From assembly GCF_002895435.1 (NCBI RefSeq), contig NZ_POYJ01000001.1, forward strand, positions 620,001 through 684,000: DNA of 64,000 bases, given 5' to 3'. Of this stretch, positions 9,036 to 16,210 are shown piece after piece; position 1 is the stretch's first letter; each line of letters opens with the position of its first letter. The position numbers were made by a program, and so were the translations under genes. The DNA comes from Aquimarina sediminis (GTDB lineage: Bacteria > Bacteroidota > Bacteroidia > Flavobacteriales > Flavobacteriaceae). The notes beneath the pieces are model-generated. The model did no database searches. It saw nothing but the letters and a program-made list of their open reading frames with translations, and was not told where the DNA came from.

Positions 9036-9461
9036 CTATTTAGTTTTTGGAAGTGCTATCGTTGTCAATTTTACAATGGATATCAAATCTCCTTCCTCAT
9101 TCCTTATTTTTATATCCCAAAGCTGTGTGGTACGACCTTGATGCACAATTTCTGCTTTTGCAAATACATATCCTTCTTTAATACTTTTTACATGATTCGC
9201 AGAAATCTCAATTCCTCTGATGTAAAACTCTTTTGCATTTAAGAAAATAAAAGAGGCTGCACTACCAACACTTTCTGCAAGAGCAACCATTGCCCCTCCA
9301 TGCAAAACACCATCTGGTTGATGTACCTTTGGAGTTACCGGCATTTTGGCAATAAGATAATCATCTCCTACCTCACAAAAGGAAATCTCTAAAGTTTCCA
9401 TCAAAGTATTTTTGCACATCTTAGCGCATTGTTCCAGCACTTCTTCTTTGGTCAAATTCAT
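9036..9461 (-). CDS. menI: Hotdog-fold PaaI/MenI-type acyl-CoA thioesterase
   Basis: A 141-aa single hotdog domain with the motif QPDGVLHGGAMVALAESVGS (about 48-67): the HGG turn and the Glu in ALAES are catalytic features of the 4HBT-II/PaaI group. Its place as first gene of the menF-menD operon points to 1,4-dihydroxy-2-naphthoyl-CoA hydrolysis in menaquinone synthesis. That substrate is inferred from context; general acyl-CoA activity is possible. The start is 87 nt from the divergent tetR gene. Confidence 0.85.
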   Translation of the reverse strand: MNLTKEEVLEQCAKMCKNTLMETLEISFCEVGDDYLIAKMPVTPKVHQPDGVLHGGAMVALAESVGSAASFIFLNAKEFYIRGIEISANHVKSIKEGYVFAKAEIVHQGRTTQLWDIKIRNEEGDLISIVKLTTIALPKTK

Positions 9462-9531
9462 AAAAAATTAAAATTTAAACAAAAATATACAATGCCATTA
9501 AATAATTCTAACTATATTTAATTGTTATTTT

Positions 9532-9545
9532 AACGAACGTTCAAT
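9532..9545. promoter_or_regulatory. Putative TetR operator upstream of tetR
   Basis: The perfect 8-bp palindrome GAACGTTC (9535-9542) sits inside AACGAACGTTCAAT, 6 nt before the tetR start and within the 87-nt divergent spacer shared with the menaquinone operon. Position and symmetry fit autoregulation by the adjacent TetR protein. Confidence 0.5.
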
Positions 9546-9548
9546 AAA

Positions 9549-10112
9549 ATGCCAAAAGTAAAAACATCAAAAGAAGAAGTATTAAAGAAAGTGATCCCCA
9601 TCTTGCGTACTCGCGGGGTTCAAAACAGTAGTATGAGTGAATTATCAAAAGCCTGTGGTATTCAGAAATCTCATTTTTACTATTACTTCAGTAATAAAGA
9701 AGAGTTAATTAAAGAGGTACTTGCAACTGTGCATAGCTATTTTAATTATAATTTTTTTAAGATTACGGATAATAGTGTATTAAATATCAGCCAAAAACTA
9801 GAGCAGTTAAAGCTACTTCTTGACAAACTCTTTAAAGCCTCTGATGGCGGATGTATTATGGCAAATACAGCCTTAGAAACGATACATCTAGATCCTATAT
9901 ATAAGAAAGAAATACAACTGTTTTTTCATGATTTCATAACGGGATTACAAAAACTTCTAGAAACTCATTATTCTAAAGAAGACTCTTTAATGCTTGCCGA
10001 ACAAATGGTTCAGGATATTGAAGGAGGCATTTTACTAACTCAAATTTATGATGACTCAAAATACCTTAATAATGCTATTTCGCGAATGGAAAAAATAGTA
10101 TTAAACAAATAA
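9549..10112 (+). CDS. TetR/AcrR family transcriptional regulator
   Basis: A 187-aa repressor. The N-terminal DNA-binding domain (about 8-52) has the TetR pattern: RGVQNSSMSELSKACGIQKSHFYYYFSNKEELIKEV, with the recognition helix at KSHFYYYF. The remaining helices form the ligand domain (TetR_C type, with GGCIMANTALE). It is first in a run with two alpha/beta hydrolases (gaps of 6 and 17 nt), so it probably controls itself and these enzymes in response to a lipophilic ligand. The palindrome GAACGTTC just before the start is the likely operator. Confidence 0.88.
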   Translation: MPKVKTSKEEVLKKVIPILRTRGVQNSSMSELSKACGIQKSHFYYYFSNKEELIKEVLATVHSYFNYNFFKITDNSVLNISQKLEQLKLLLDKLFKASDGGCIMANTALETIHLDPIYKKEIQLFFHDFITGLQKLLETHYSKEDSLMLAEQMVQDIEGGILLTQIYDDSKYLNNAISRMEKIVLNK

Positions 10113-10118
10113 CAACAA

Positions 10119-10970
10119 ATGGAAGCTTATACAGTACGCTCTTACGACAACTACCCTATTTCGGTACATGAATTTGTTCCTGAATCTTCAAACCATAAAA
10201 CCTTTGTTTTTGCTCCTGCAGTGGGAGTGCCACAAAGTTTTTACTTTAATATTGCAGAATACCTATGTACCAAAGGGTGCAATGTATTCACTTTTGATTA
10301 TAGAGGGATTGGTGATTCTCTTTCAAAAAGCATTCAATCTTTAAAGAACGAAGGTTTTTTCTCTTGGGCTTTGGATTTTAATGCTGTGTCAAAACATGCA
10401 AAAGAAGAATTCCCTAAGAATGAACAATATATGATTGGTCATAGCTATGGTGGTAATAGTGTAGGGTTTAGTGATGCCTATCAATATTATGACAAGTATC
10501 TAACTGTAGGTTCGCAATTTGGCTTCTACAAACACTTTTCTATTAAAATGCAGATCCTTATCTACCTTAATTTTAGGATTTTTGTACCACTGACCACTGC
10601 AATTATGGGATATTATCCTTCTGGATGGTTTGGACTGGGAAAGCCCCTTACCACAAAAGCTGCTAAAGACTGGGCTATTTTTTTATTACATCCGGATTCT
10701 ATGCTACATTTTACCAAAGGAAATACCTCTACTTACTACAGTAATATAAAAGAACCTATGCTTTTATTAAGTATTGATGATGATGACTTTGCACCAAAAA
10801 AATCTGTAGATATCCTTGGTAAGAATGTTTACCAAAATGCGAATGTAACAAGAAAACACCTCAAACCCTCGGATTACAATATTAAAACTATTGGTCATTT
10901 TGATTTTTTTAGAACAAAAAATCGAGATATCTTGTGGCCGATTATTGATGATTGGTTTGATCTTCGCTAA
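10119..10970 (+). CDS. Alpha/beta hydrolase
   Basis: A 283-aa cytoplasmic serine hydrolase. The nucleophile elbow is GHSYGG with Ser109; the strand before it is FVFAPAVGVPQSF and a DYRGIGDS loop follows (about 60-67). An acidic residue in LLSIDDDDFAP (about 222-232) and the His in KTIGHFDFFR complete a plausible triad. Residues 125-185 form a hydrophobic cap (FGFYKHFSIKMQILIYLNF) that would accept a lipid-like substrate. It resembles COG4757-type hydrolases. It is 6 nt downstream of tetR and is probably co-transcribed. The substrate is unknown. Confidence 0.82.
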   Translation: MEAYTVRSYDNYPISVHEFVPESSNHKTFVFAPAVGVPQSFYFNIAEYLCTKGCNVFTFDYRGIGDSLSKSIQSLKNEGFFSWALDFNAVSKHAKEEFPKNEQYMIGHSYGGNSVGFSDAYQYYDKYLTVGSQFGFYKHFSIKMQILIYLNFRIFVPLTTAIMGYYPSGWFGLGKPLTTKAAKDWAIFLLHPDSMLHFTKGNTSTYYSNIKEPMLLLSIDDDDFAPKKSVDILGKNVYQNANVTRKHLKPSDYNIKTIGHFDFFRTKNRDILWPIIDDWFDLR

Positions 10971-10987
10971 ATATTATTTTAAGTCTT

Positions 10988-11632
10988 ATGAGTGCCACTG
11001 AAAAAGAAATCTCTTATAACGCTATAAATTCATATTCTACCCTAAATAATTTACTACCTAGCACAACAACTGTATGGTTAGTTTTTCATGGAATTGGATA
11101 TTTAAGCCGTTACTTTATTCGCCTATTTGATAGCCTCGATAAAGAAGAGAATTACTTTATTGCTCCGCAAGCGCCTTCAAAATATTATAAAGGGAATGAC
11201 TATAGAAGAGTTGGTTCTAGCTGGTTAACCAAAGAAAATACACAATCAGAAACCCAAAACGTATTACGATATGTTGATGCTATAGTATCTGAAGAAAAAA
11301 TCCCAAAACATGTAAGACTAGTAGTTTTAGGGTACTCACAAGGAGTTAGCATTGCCACAAGATGGGTAGCTAGTCGTAAAATAAATTGTGATGATTTGAT
11401 AATGATTTCTGGTGGTTTTCCTAAGGAATTAACGAAAGAAGATTTTTCTTTTTTAACAAACAAAACAAAGGTAACTCATATCCTTGGTGAGCAAGATCCC
11501 TATTTTGAGATCGAAAAAGTGAAAGCCGAAAAAATACGCATTCAGCAAATATTACCTCAAATCAAATTCAGAACTCATCAGGGAGGGCATGAATTAGATA
11601 TAAACTCTCTTACAGACAGTATTGAGAATTAA
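10988..11632 (+). CDS. Alpha/beta hydrolase, carboxylesterase/phospholipase type
   Basis: A 214-aa serine hydrolase of the short carboxylesterase (phospholipase/carboxylesterase, dienelactone hydrolase-like) type. Features are an oxyanion strand VWLVFHGIGY, nucleophile Ser117 in GYSQGV, an acidic residue in ILGEQDPYFE, and the catalytic His in HQGGHEL near the C-terminus. No signal peptide. It is third in the tetR transcription unit (17-nt gap). Two unrelated hydrolases under one TetR suggest stepwise breakdown or detoxification of an ester, which is inference. Confidence 0.8.
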   Translation: MSATEKEISYNAINSYSTLNNLLPSTTTVWLVFHGIGYLSRYFIRLFDSLDKEENYFIAPQAPSKYYKGNDYRRVGSSWLTKENTQSETQNVLRYVDAIVSEEKIPKHVRLVVLGYSQGVSIATRWVASRKINCDDLIMISGGFPKELTKEDFSFLTNKTKVTHILGEQDPYFEIEKVKAEKIRIQQILPQIKFRTHQGGHELDINSLTDSIEN

Positions 11633-12025
11633 CAATTTTTGAATACAGTTTTTTTACTATATCGAAATAAAATAAAGAAGTTTCTATAATCTAATACTCC
11701 AGCATTAGAGAATCCTTATTTATGCCTGAACCCTACACTATAATAGTAAAAAACAGCTGATCTTCTTTCTTACATATTTTGACTATAGAAAGTACAAGCG
11801 ACTATACTATAAATTATCTGTCAATTTTTACTAAAAAAAATTACACATATCAGGTAACATTTTTCATTACCTCGACATATACTTATGTGTCCATACGCTA
11901 ATTAATTAAAAAACAAACAGTTTCGAACGATATATTACTAAACATGCACTTTGCACAAAGGTTTTGTTTACATCAAAAAACCAAAAAAATTACATACAAT
12001 AATTATTAATTTAAATTTTACACAA
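11633..12025. other. Intergenic region, no gene seen
   Basis: About 390 nt of AT-rich sequence. It contains a TTG-started extension of the next frame (from 11951) that I reject as coding. No RNA gene or strong hairpin was recognised. Confidence 0.4.
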
Positions 12026-12505
12026 ATGAGAAACATCATTGAAGATTTGCTCACTCAGCAAGAAAAACAGAAAGCAGAAGACTTGGTAACACAATTAGAA
12101 GCCATTTTTATAGACAAACTATCTGCATTAACCGAAAAACAAAGAAGTAGTTATAAGGCCATTAATGAGACCAATAAACTATTTGTTAACAAAGTTTGGG
12201 ACTATCGACAGCACAGTACTATCCTAAGTTCTCCAGATGTAGACTGGCAAGAATTCGAAAAAGACTACAAAGCCAGAGCGTATGCAGAAAGTCTTTTAGG
12301 GCGTATACAAAGTATAGCCTACCGTCTAGAAAGTACTAAGATACTACATGATTATGACAACTATCAGGATGCTCTTAATGATTACGCCTATTCTCAATAT
12401 AGTAAAGGAGCAGGTAAACCAGGATTCACAGAAAAAGTAGCTGAATTAAAACAGTTTTTTGCACGAACCAGAAATATTGCTGACACCAATGAAACAGAAA
12501 AATAA
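12026..12505 (+). CDS. Hypothetical helical protein, 159 aa
   Basis: I do not recognise the family. The protein begins MRNIIEDLLTQQEKQKAEDL and is predicted from composition to be almost entirely alpha-helical and charged, without signal peptide, membrane segment or cysteines. The C-terminal part has a KGAGKPGFTEKVAELKQFFARTRNIAD stretch. I chose the ATG at 12026 because the upstream extension to a TTG at 11951 is Lys/Ile-rich, unlike the rest, and reads as untranslated leader. A MITE-like palindromic element begins 7 nt after the stop. Confidence 0.7.
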   Translation: MRNIIEDLLTQQEKQKAEDLVTQLEAIFIDKLSALTEKQRSSYKAINETNKLFVNKVWDYRQHSTILSSPDVDWQEFEKDYKARAYAESLLGRIQSIAYRLESTKILHDYDNYQDALNDYAYSQYSKGAGKPGFTEKVAELKQFFARTRNIADTNETEK

Positions 12506-12511
12506 TTCTTT

Positions 12512-12738
12512 TTAACCCAAAAGACCTTCCAGAACGTCAAAAAGACGTTCTGTTTGGTAAAAAAGAAGAAGTTTTTAGCTCCGTGAATTAAAAATTCAAC
12601 TGTTAAGGTTAAAAAATCAGCTTTTTTTTCTAAAATTTTAACTCAAAAATCTAAAAGTTGTACTCATGAGGTTAAACACTTCGTCAAAAAGACGCTCCAG
12701 AACGTCAAAAAGACGTTCTGGAAGGTCTTAGAGGTTAA
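12512..12738. mobile_element. MITE-like palindromic element, 227 bp
   Basis: Two copies of the hairpin CAGAACGTC-aaaaa-GACGTTCTG (12530-12552 and 12698-12720) lie about 145 bp apart. They extend outward as inverted repeats: AAGACCTTCCAGAACGTC (12521-12538) pairs perfectly with GACGTTCTGGAAGGTCTT (12712-12729), and TTAACC (12512) with GGTTAA (ending 12738). A third, weaker hairpin CGTC-aaaaa-GACG lies at 12682-12694. No coding capacity is seen. It fits a non-autonomous terminal-inverted-repeat element. No target-site duplication was seen, and a structured transcript is an alternative. Confidence 0.55.
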
Positions 12739-12990
12739 ACAGATTATAGAGCTGATTAAACATTTAACCATATCCTCTGAATATTTAACAGATCAAATAC
12801 TTAGATTCTAACAAGCTTAAATAATTTCAAAAACTAGAGTAATTAGTACCAAAAGGTAATTTCTAGCCCCACTCAGAGCAACAGTCTATTAATACCACCA
12901 AAAATTACTAATTTAGTTACTCGTATAATTGGTGTATGGTTACTTGAGGAACTATACTCCTACGTTGGCTACAAATAGAAAAAAGAAAAA

Positions 12991-14142
12991 ATGATTGGCT
13001 ACGAAAATAAAGAATTGATACACCTAACTGAATTAGGTCAATACTTAAAAAGTGTTTTAGAATTCTGTTTAATTCAGAATGAGATAGATGATAAAATCGA
13101 CCAGATAAAATGGAATATCCAATGGATGGATTTATCTGTCATTTCTCGGGAAAAGGAAGATGGAAAGGAATACTACCTTGAATTGGTTATCGTCCTTAAA
13201 TCAACAACTCTAAATCACTCAGATAAAAATTCAATAATAGCTTCTCTTAAAAATTATTTTCTAATAGAAAATGCGCAACCCGCCCAAAGAGAAATAAATG
13301 GAACTTGGGTATTCATAACCAAAATGCACGATACTCAAAAAGAAAGATTTCACTTAATTAAAGGTGGAAAAGGAATTCCAAGAAGAATAAGTAATTATGA
13401 TGTTATAATTTCCATAGAATCAAAATTAAGAGATATTCTACCGAGTGCAAAACTAATCCTTTCAAGTGATGAGATAAAAAATCAAGAAAAGAAACTAATT
13501 GAGGAATTACAAAAAGAAAGGTCGAGCATCCTCAAAAAATTGGACAAGTACCAAAAACCAATAATTATTTGTGAAGGAAAGTCCGATATAAAAATAATTG
13601 AAACAGCTTGGAAAAAATTATATAAAAATAAGGAAATGCCATTTCAAATATTGCCATCAGGAGTTTGGCTTGAAATTGAAAAAAGCGAAGGAAATGCAGA
13701 CCAAATTAGAAGATTGTTGGAATTATACGCCCCAATGAATCCCGATGAGAAAATATGCATTGGTTTGTTTGACAACGACAGAGAAGGTAACGAGCAATAT
13801 AAAGGTTTAAACAAAAAAATATTCAAAAAATTTGAAAGTAACAGTCTGGTTAGACAACATAAAGTGAATAAAATTTATGGAATGTTGTTACCTGTACCAA
13901 GCAACAGAAGTAAGTATTTTGGAACATTAATAAATCATCGAAGATTCGTAATTGAACATTATTTTAGCGATGACATTTTAGAGCAATTCAACATGAAAGG
14001 AGAAACAATTGCTCCCGATTCAGAAATATTTGAAATAAATGGAAATAAAGATAACTTCTCAAAATCAGTTAATTCTTTAGACAAAAAAGAATTTCAAAAC
14101 TTTGAAATATTATTTAAAGAAATAGAAAAAATCTGCAGCTAA
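12991..14142 (+). CDS. TOPRIM-domain protein, 383 aa
   Basis: The central part carries the TOPRIM signature of nucleic-acid enzymes: the catalytic Glu195 in IIICEGKSD after a beta-strand, and the DxD motif Asp261/Asp263 in IGLFDNDREG. Residues 1-150 form an uncharacterised N-terminal domain; 158-188 is a charged helix, possibly a coiled coil. After the TOPRIM come 110 further residues including NHRRFVIEHYFSDDIL. No ATPase domain is present, unlike OLD proteins. Such stand-alone TOPRIM proteins occur in defence and plasmid loci, but the role here is not known. It is first of two same-strand genes (16-nt gap), in accessory DNA. Confidence 0.72.
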   Translation: MIGYENKELIHLTELGQYLKSVLEFCLIQNEIDDKIDQIKWNIQWMDLSVISREKEDGKEYYLELVIVLKSTTLNHSDKNSIIASLKNYFLIENAQPAQREINGTWVFITKMHDTQKERFHLIKGGKGIPRRISNYDVIISIESKLRDILPSAKLILSSDEIKNQEKKLIEELQKERSSILKKLDKYQKPIIICEGKSDIKIIETAWKKLYKNKEMPFQILPSGVWLEIEKSEGNADQIRRLLELYAPMNPDEKICIGLFDNDREGNEQYKGLNKKIFKKFESNSLVRQHKVNKIYGMLLPVPSNRSKYFGTLINHRRFVIEHYFSDDILEQFNMKGETIAPDSEIFEINGNKDNFSKSVNSLDKKEFQNFEILFKEIEKICS

Positions 14143-14158
14143 CAATGGTAACCGCCCA

Positions 14159-14572
14159 ATGAAATCAAACAGTAAAAAATATAAAATTTGGTTCTATTCT
14201 AAAAGACCATTGAATGACCTTGCGGAAACGTTTTTTGAGAAAGGATTAATAAGAGAATTTGAATATAACTATGAAAATGTTTACGAATGGATAGAAGCAC
14301 AATCAACTGACCAATCAGTAGAACTTAATATCTCAAGAAAACATTCATATTTAGAAGGTTTTGAAAAAGGTAGAGAGGATCAACTTAAATCAAATCTTGA
14401 AGAGCCAATTACATTAATGTTGATGTATGACAATGTCGAACCGTCTGATAGTAAAATCGAAACGATAGCGTATCAAATCAATCTTGTCCTAGCAACTAAA
14501 GTTTACTTAGGATTAGTTAAATATTTAGAAGATGATGATTATGAGTATTTAAAGATGAAAGAAATCACTTAA
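14159..14572 (+). CDS. Hypothetical protein, 137 aa
   Basis: No family recognised. It is a soluble protein of mixed alpha/beta character (KYKIWFYSKRPLNDLAETFFEKG; YNYENVYEWIEAQ), with a Glu/Asp-rich C-terminus (YLEDDDYEYLKMKEIT) and no cysteine. It lies 16 nt downstream of the TOPRIM gene, so co-transcription is likely; whether it is an immunity, adaptor or unrelated cassette protein cannot be told. The short gap contains CTAACAATGGTAACCG, similar in style to the junctions between other accessory genes here. Confidence 0.6.
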   Translation: MKSNSKKYKIWFYSKRPLNDLAETFFEKGLIREFEYNYENVYEWIEAQSTDQSVELNISRKHSYLEGFEKGREDQLKSNLEEPITLMLMYDNVEPSDSKIETIAYQINLVLATKVYLGLVKYLEDDDYEYLKMKEIT

Positions 14573-14634
14573 AACGAACCCTAAAAAATCATTAGTAGCA
14601 GTACTCAATAATCTTCTAGGGCTTGTCAATGAAA

Positions 14635-14907
14635 TCAAGATTTGCCCAAATGTTCCAATCTCTCCCACAAAAACTTAAGATTAAAAAGAGCTATCTTTTC
14701 AGGAGTATCAAAACATAAATCTGTATGATACAGGGCAAAGTCGTGAATCATTTTTAATGAGTTAACCAGCTCCTCAATACCTTGAAATTTGAGACTACCA
14801 ATAAATTCTTGCTCAACAGAACTTAATGATTTTAGGAGTTTGGAATCATTAACGGATTCTTCATGATTGCCATTAAGACAGGCTGTCTGACCACTTACGT
14901 TTCGCAT
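14635..14907 (-). CDS. Hypothetical protein, 90 aa, with duplicated start region
   Basis: No family recognised. It is a soluble helical protein (KLLKSLSSVEQEFIGSL; ELVNSLKMIHDFALYH) with three cysteines. Its first 12 nt, ATGCGAAACGTA, occur again at the start of an 18-codon leader ORF 170 nt upstream (15077). The same sequence occurs once more in inverted form inside the structured element between them (14947-14958), where it can pair with this start codon. That arrangement suggests translational control. The start is supported by the duplication rather than by a strong ribosome binding site. Confidence 0.55.
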   Translation of the reverse strand: MRNVSGQTACLNGNHEESVNDSKLLKSLSSVEQEFIGSLKFQGIEELVNSLKMIHDFALYHTDLCFDTPEKIALFNLKFLWERLEHLGKS

Positions 14908-14935
14908 AATTAAAATGGATTAATGAATAAAAAAA

Positions 14936-15008
14936 GGATAGGTCACTGCGAAACGTATCAAAGCGATGCCTTGAATGGTCTTCGGGACTCACACCCGTGT
15001 GCCTATCC
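14936..15008 (-). ncRNA. Structured RNA element, possible attenuator
   Basis: On the minus strand a 73-nt segment is closed by GGATAGG-CAC / GTG-a-CCTATCC (10 bp with one bulged A) and followed at once by seven T residues, as in an intrinsic terminator. Inside it are a CGGG-TGTGAGT-CCCG hairpin and ATACGTTTCGCA (14958-14947), complementary to the starts of both the leader ORF (15077) and the 90-aa gene (14907). The two pairings exclude each other and compete with the internal fold, so a switch is plausible. It matches no RNA family I know. The 73-nt length and 7-bp closing stem are tRNA-like, but tRNA arms are absent. Confidence 0.5.
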
Positions 15009-15020
15009 AATGTTTTTCTT

Positions 15021-15077
15021 TTAAGCCAAATTTTGATAATTGACATCATGATGAATAAAATTTAATACGTTTCGCAT
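15021..15077 (-). CDS. Leader ORF, 18 aa
   Basis: Reads MRNVLNFIHHDVNYQNLA and stops at TAA (15023-15021). It shares MRNV, encoded by the same nucleotides, with the downstream 90-aa gene and starts 3 nt after an exact -7 box, so it would lie at the very 5' end of the transcript. Ribosomes on it would hold its start segment away from the complementary segment in the 73-nt element. Translation is unproven. Confidence 0.35.
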   Translation of the reverse strand: MRNVLNFIHHDVNYQNLA

Positions 15078-15079
15078 TT

Positions 15080-15087
15080 CAAAGATA
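15080..15087 (-). promoter_or_regulatory. Bacteroidota-type -7 box
   Basis: TATCTTTG on the minus strand matches the TAnnTTTG box used by the primary sigma factor of this phylum. No clear TTG -33 box is seen 17-20 nt upstream. Transcription would begin around 15072-15077, at the leader ORF. Confidence 0.45.
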
Positions 15088-15120
15088 CAGAAAAGAATGA
15101 AATAAGTGAGAAGAAAAAGC

Positions 15121-15296
15121 ATATAACAAGGTAAAGTAAATAAGGCGTTCGGTGATCTCCGAAAGTTTTGTATTCCTAGCAATCACGCCAAAACAAAGTT
15201 TTGACGTTTAACAAAATATAAAAGTAAAAACGTTTGTTTTGGCTTAGTGCAAACTCGAAAAATCATTTCTTTTTCCCTGCCCTACTTGCCTTATAC
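15121..15296. repeat. Imperfect palindrome, cassette-boundary type
   Basis: Outer arms ATAACAAGGTAAAGTA (15121-15136) and TACTTGCCTTAT (15283-15294) pair with several unpaired extra bases. Inside is a perfect 11-bp stem GCCAAAACAAA / TTTGTTTTGGC (15187-15197 with 15233-15243) with a further CGTTT/AAACG pair. Unpaired bases in a long imperfect palindrome recall integron attC sites, but no integrase is present. Confidence 0.4.
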
Positions 15297-15299
15297 TAG

Positions 15300-15416
15300 A
15301 CGCCAGACTGTCTAAAAACCTATCTTAATACTCAAAGTATTTGGGTAGGTATCTTTGAGAAAAGTCATATATTCGATTCTTAAAGACTTGTTTTAGGTTT
15401 TTAGACAAACTGACGC
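15300..15416. repeat. Imperfect palindrome before the Mrr-like gene
   Basis: TGTCTAAAAACCT (15309-15321) pairs perfectly with AGGTTTTTAGACA (15395-15407). The match continues imperfectly outward (ACGCCAGAC against AACTGACGC). Inner pairs ACCTA/TAGGT and ATACT/AGTAT form a smaller hairpin. It ends 27 nt before the next start codon. Confidence 0.55.
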
Positions 15417-15442
15417 TATATTTAAATAAAAACAACCACTAA

Positions 15443-16117
15443 ATGAAATGGCAAGAATATCAAGAAGCAGTTGGACAACTCTATGAGCAAATGGCTGAGT
15501 TTGGAGTGGTGAAAAAAAATATTACAATTCCTGACAGAGTAACGGGACAAGCCAGACAAATCGATGTATGGTGGGAAATGAAAATTGAAAACCATTCCTT
15601 TAAAATACTGATAGACGCCAAAAAAAGAAAAGAAAAAATTGACGTAAAAGATGTTGAGGAAATAATGATGCTTGCACAATCTGTTAATGCTGACAAAGCA
15701 ATTATCGTCACCAATAATGAATGGACGGAGCCTGCTGAAAAAAGAGCAAAATTTGACGGAATGGATTTGAGAATATTGTCAATTGATGAAGCAACAGATT
15801 TAGTCGTTGAAGACAAATGGTTAATGTGTTCTATTTGTAATGAAGATTGCGTTCTTTTAGACCAAAGCGGATTTATGACAAAGAATAATCTATTAAATTG
15901 GTGGTTAGGCGGAAAATGCAGAAGTTGTGATTCTATTTATATCAATTGTCAAGATTGTGGTAGTAAAGGAATTGCAAGAGAGAAAATAGAATATATATGT
16001 GAATGTCCTATCAAGTGGACTTCTCAAAATGGTGTTTTGAGCATTTCAGAGTTTGATCCTAACAAACAAATAGACTTTGAAGACCCAAATCAAATAAAAA
16101 TAGATTTTAACGAATAA
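15443..16117 (+). CDS. Mrr-like PD-(D/E)XK nuclease with C-terminal Cys pairs
   Basis: The N-terminal half (about 1-125) is a restriction-endonuclease-like domain of the Mrr type. Asp41 in RQIDVWW and Asp58-Ala-Lys60 in FKILIDAKK form the D...DxK core, followed by the helix DVKDVEEIMMLAQSV and the strand DKAIIVTNNEW. The C-terminal part has Cys pairs at 129/132, 159/162, 169/172 and 186/188, suggesting two zinc ribbons. No methylase is adjacent, so it may be a modification-dependent or single-protein restriction enzyme, or a repair nuclease. A palindromic spacer lies on each side. The 224-aa length is short for a full Mrr protein, which has an additional N-terminal winged-helix domain. Confidence 0.75.
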   Translation: MKWQEYQEAVGQLYEQMAEFGVVKKNITIPDRVTGQARQIDVWWEMKIENHSFKILIDAKKRKEKIDVKDVEEIMMLAQSVNADKAIIVTNNEWTEPAEKRAKFDGMDLRILSIDEATDLVVEDKWLMCSICNEDCVLLDQSGFMTKNNLLNWWLGGKCRSCDSIYINCQDCGSKGIAREKIEYICECPIKWTSQNGVLSISEFDPNKQIDFEDPNQIKIDFNE

Positions 16118-16128
16118 ATAAAATAAAC

Positions 16129-16196
16129 ACATAACAATTTGTATAGTTCATTTATTCCCTTCAGGAAGCAAACACACCATATAAGAGACGTTAGGT
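16129..16196. repeat. Possible cassette boundary
   Basis: The spacer begins ACATAAC and ends GTTAGGT, close to the attC box consensus RYYYAAC ... GTTRRRY (second box exact, first with one mismatch). The inner sequence lacks a strong stem, so support is limited to the end boxes. Confidence 0.25.
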
Positions 16197-16210
16197 TTAA
16201 TTAAAAATAT

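Noticed and set aside
9535-9542. Second TetR site controlling the menaquinone operon
   Set aside because: Only one palindrome is present in the spacer, adjacent to the tetR start; control of the men genes is not supported beyond position.
11951-12025. N-terminal extension of the 159-aa protein from a TTG
   Set aside because: Its Lys/Ile-rich residues are unlike the rest, and the ATG at 12026 gives a clean start.
14936-15008. tRNA-like 73-nt segment closed by a 7-bp stem
   Set aside because: The anticodon and D arms do not form, no T-loop consensus is present in the right place, and neither strand gives a proper anticodon loop.
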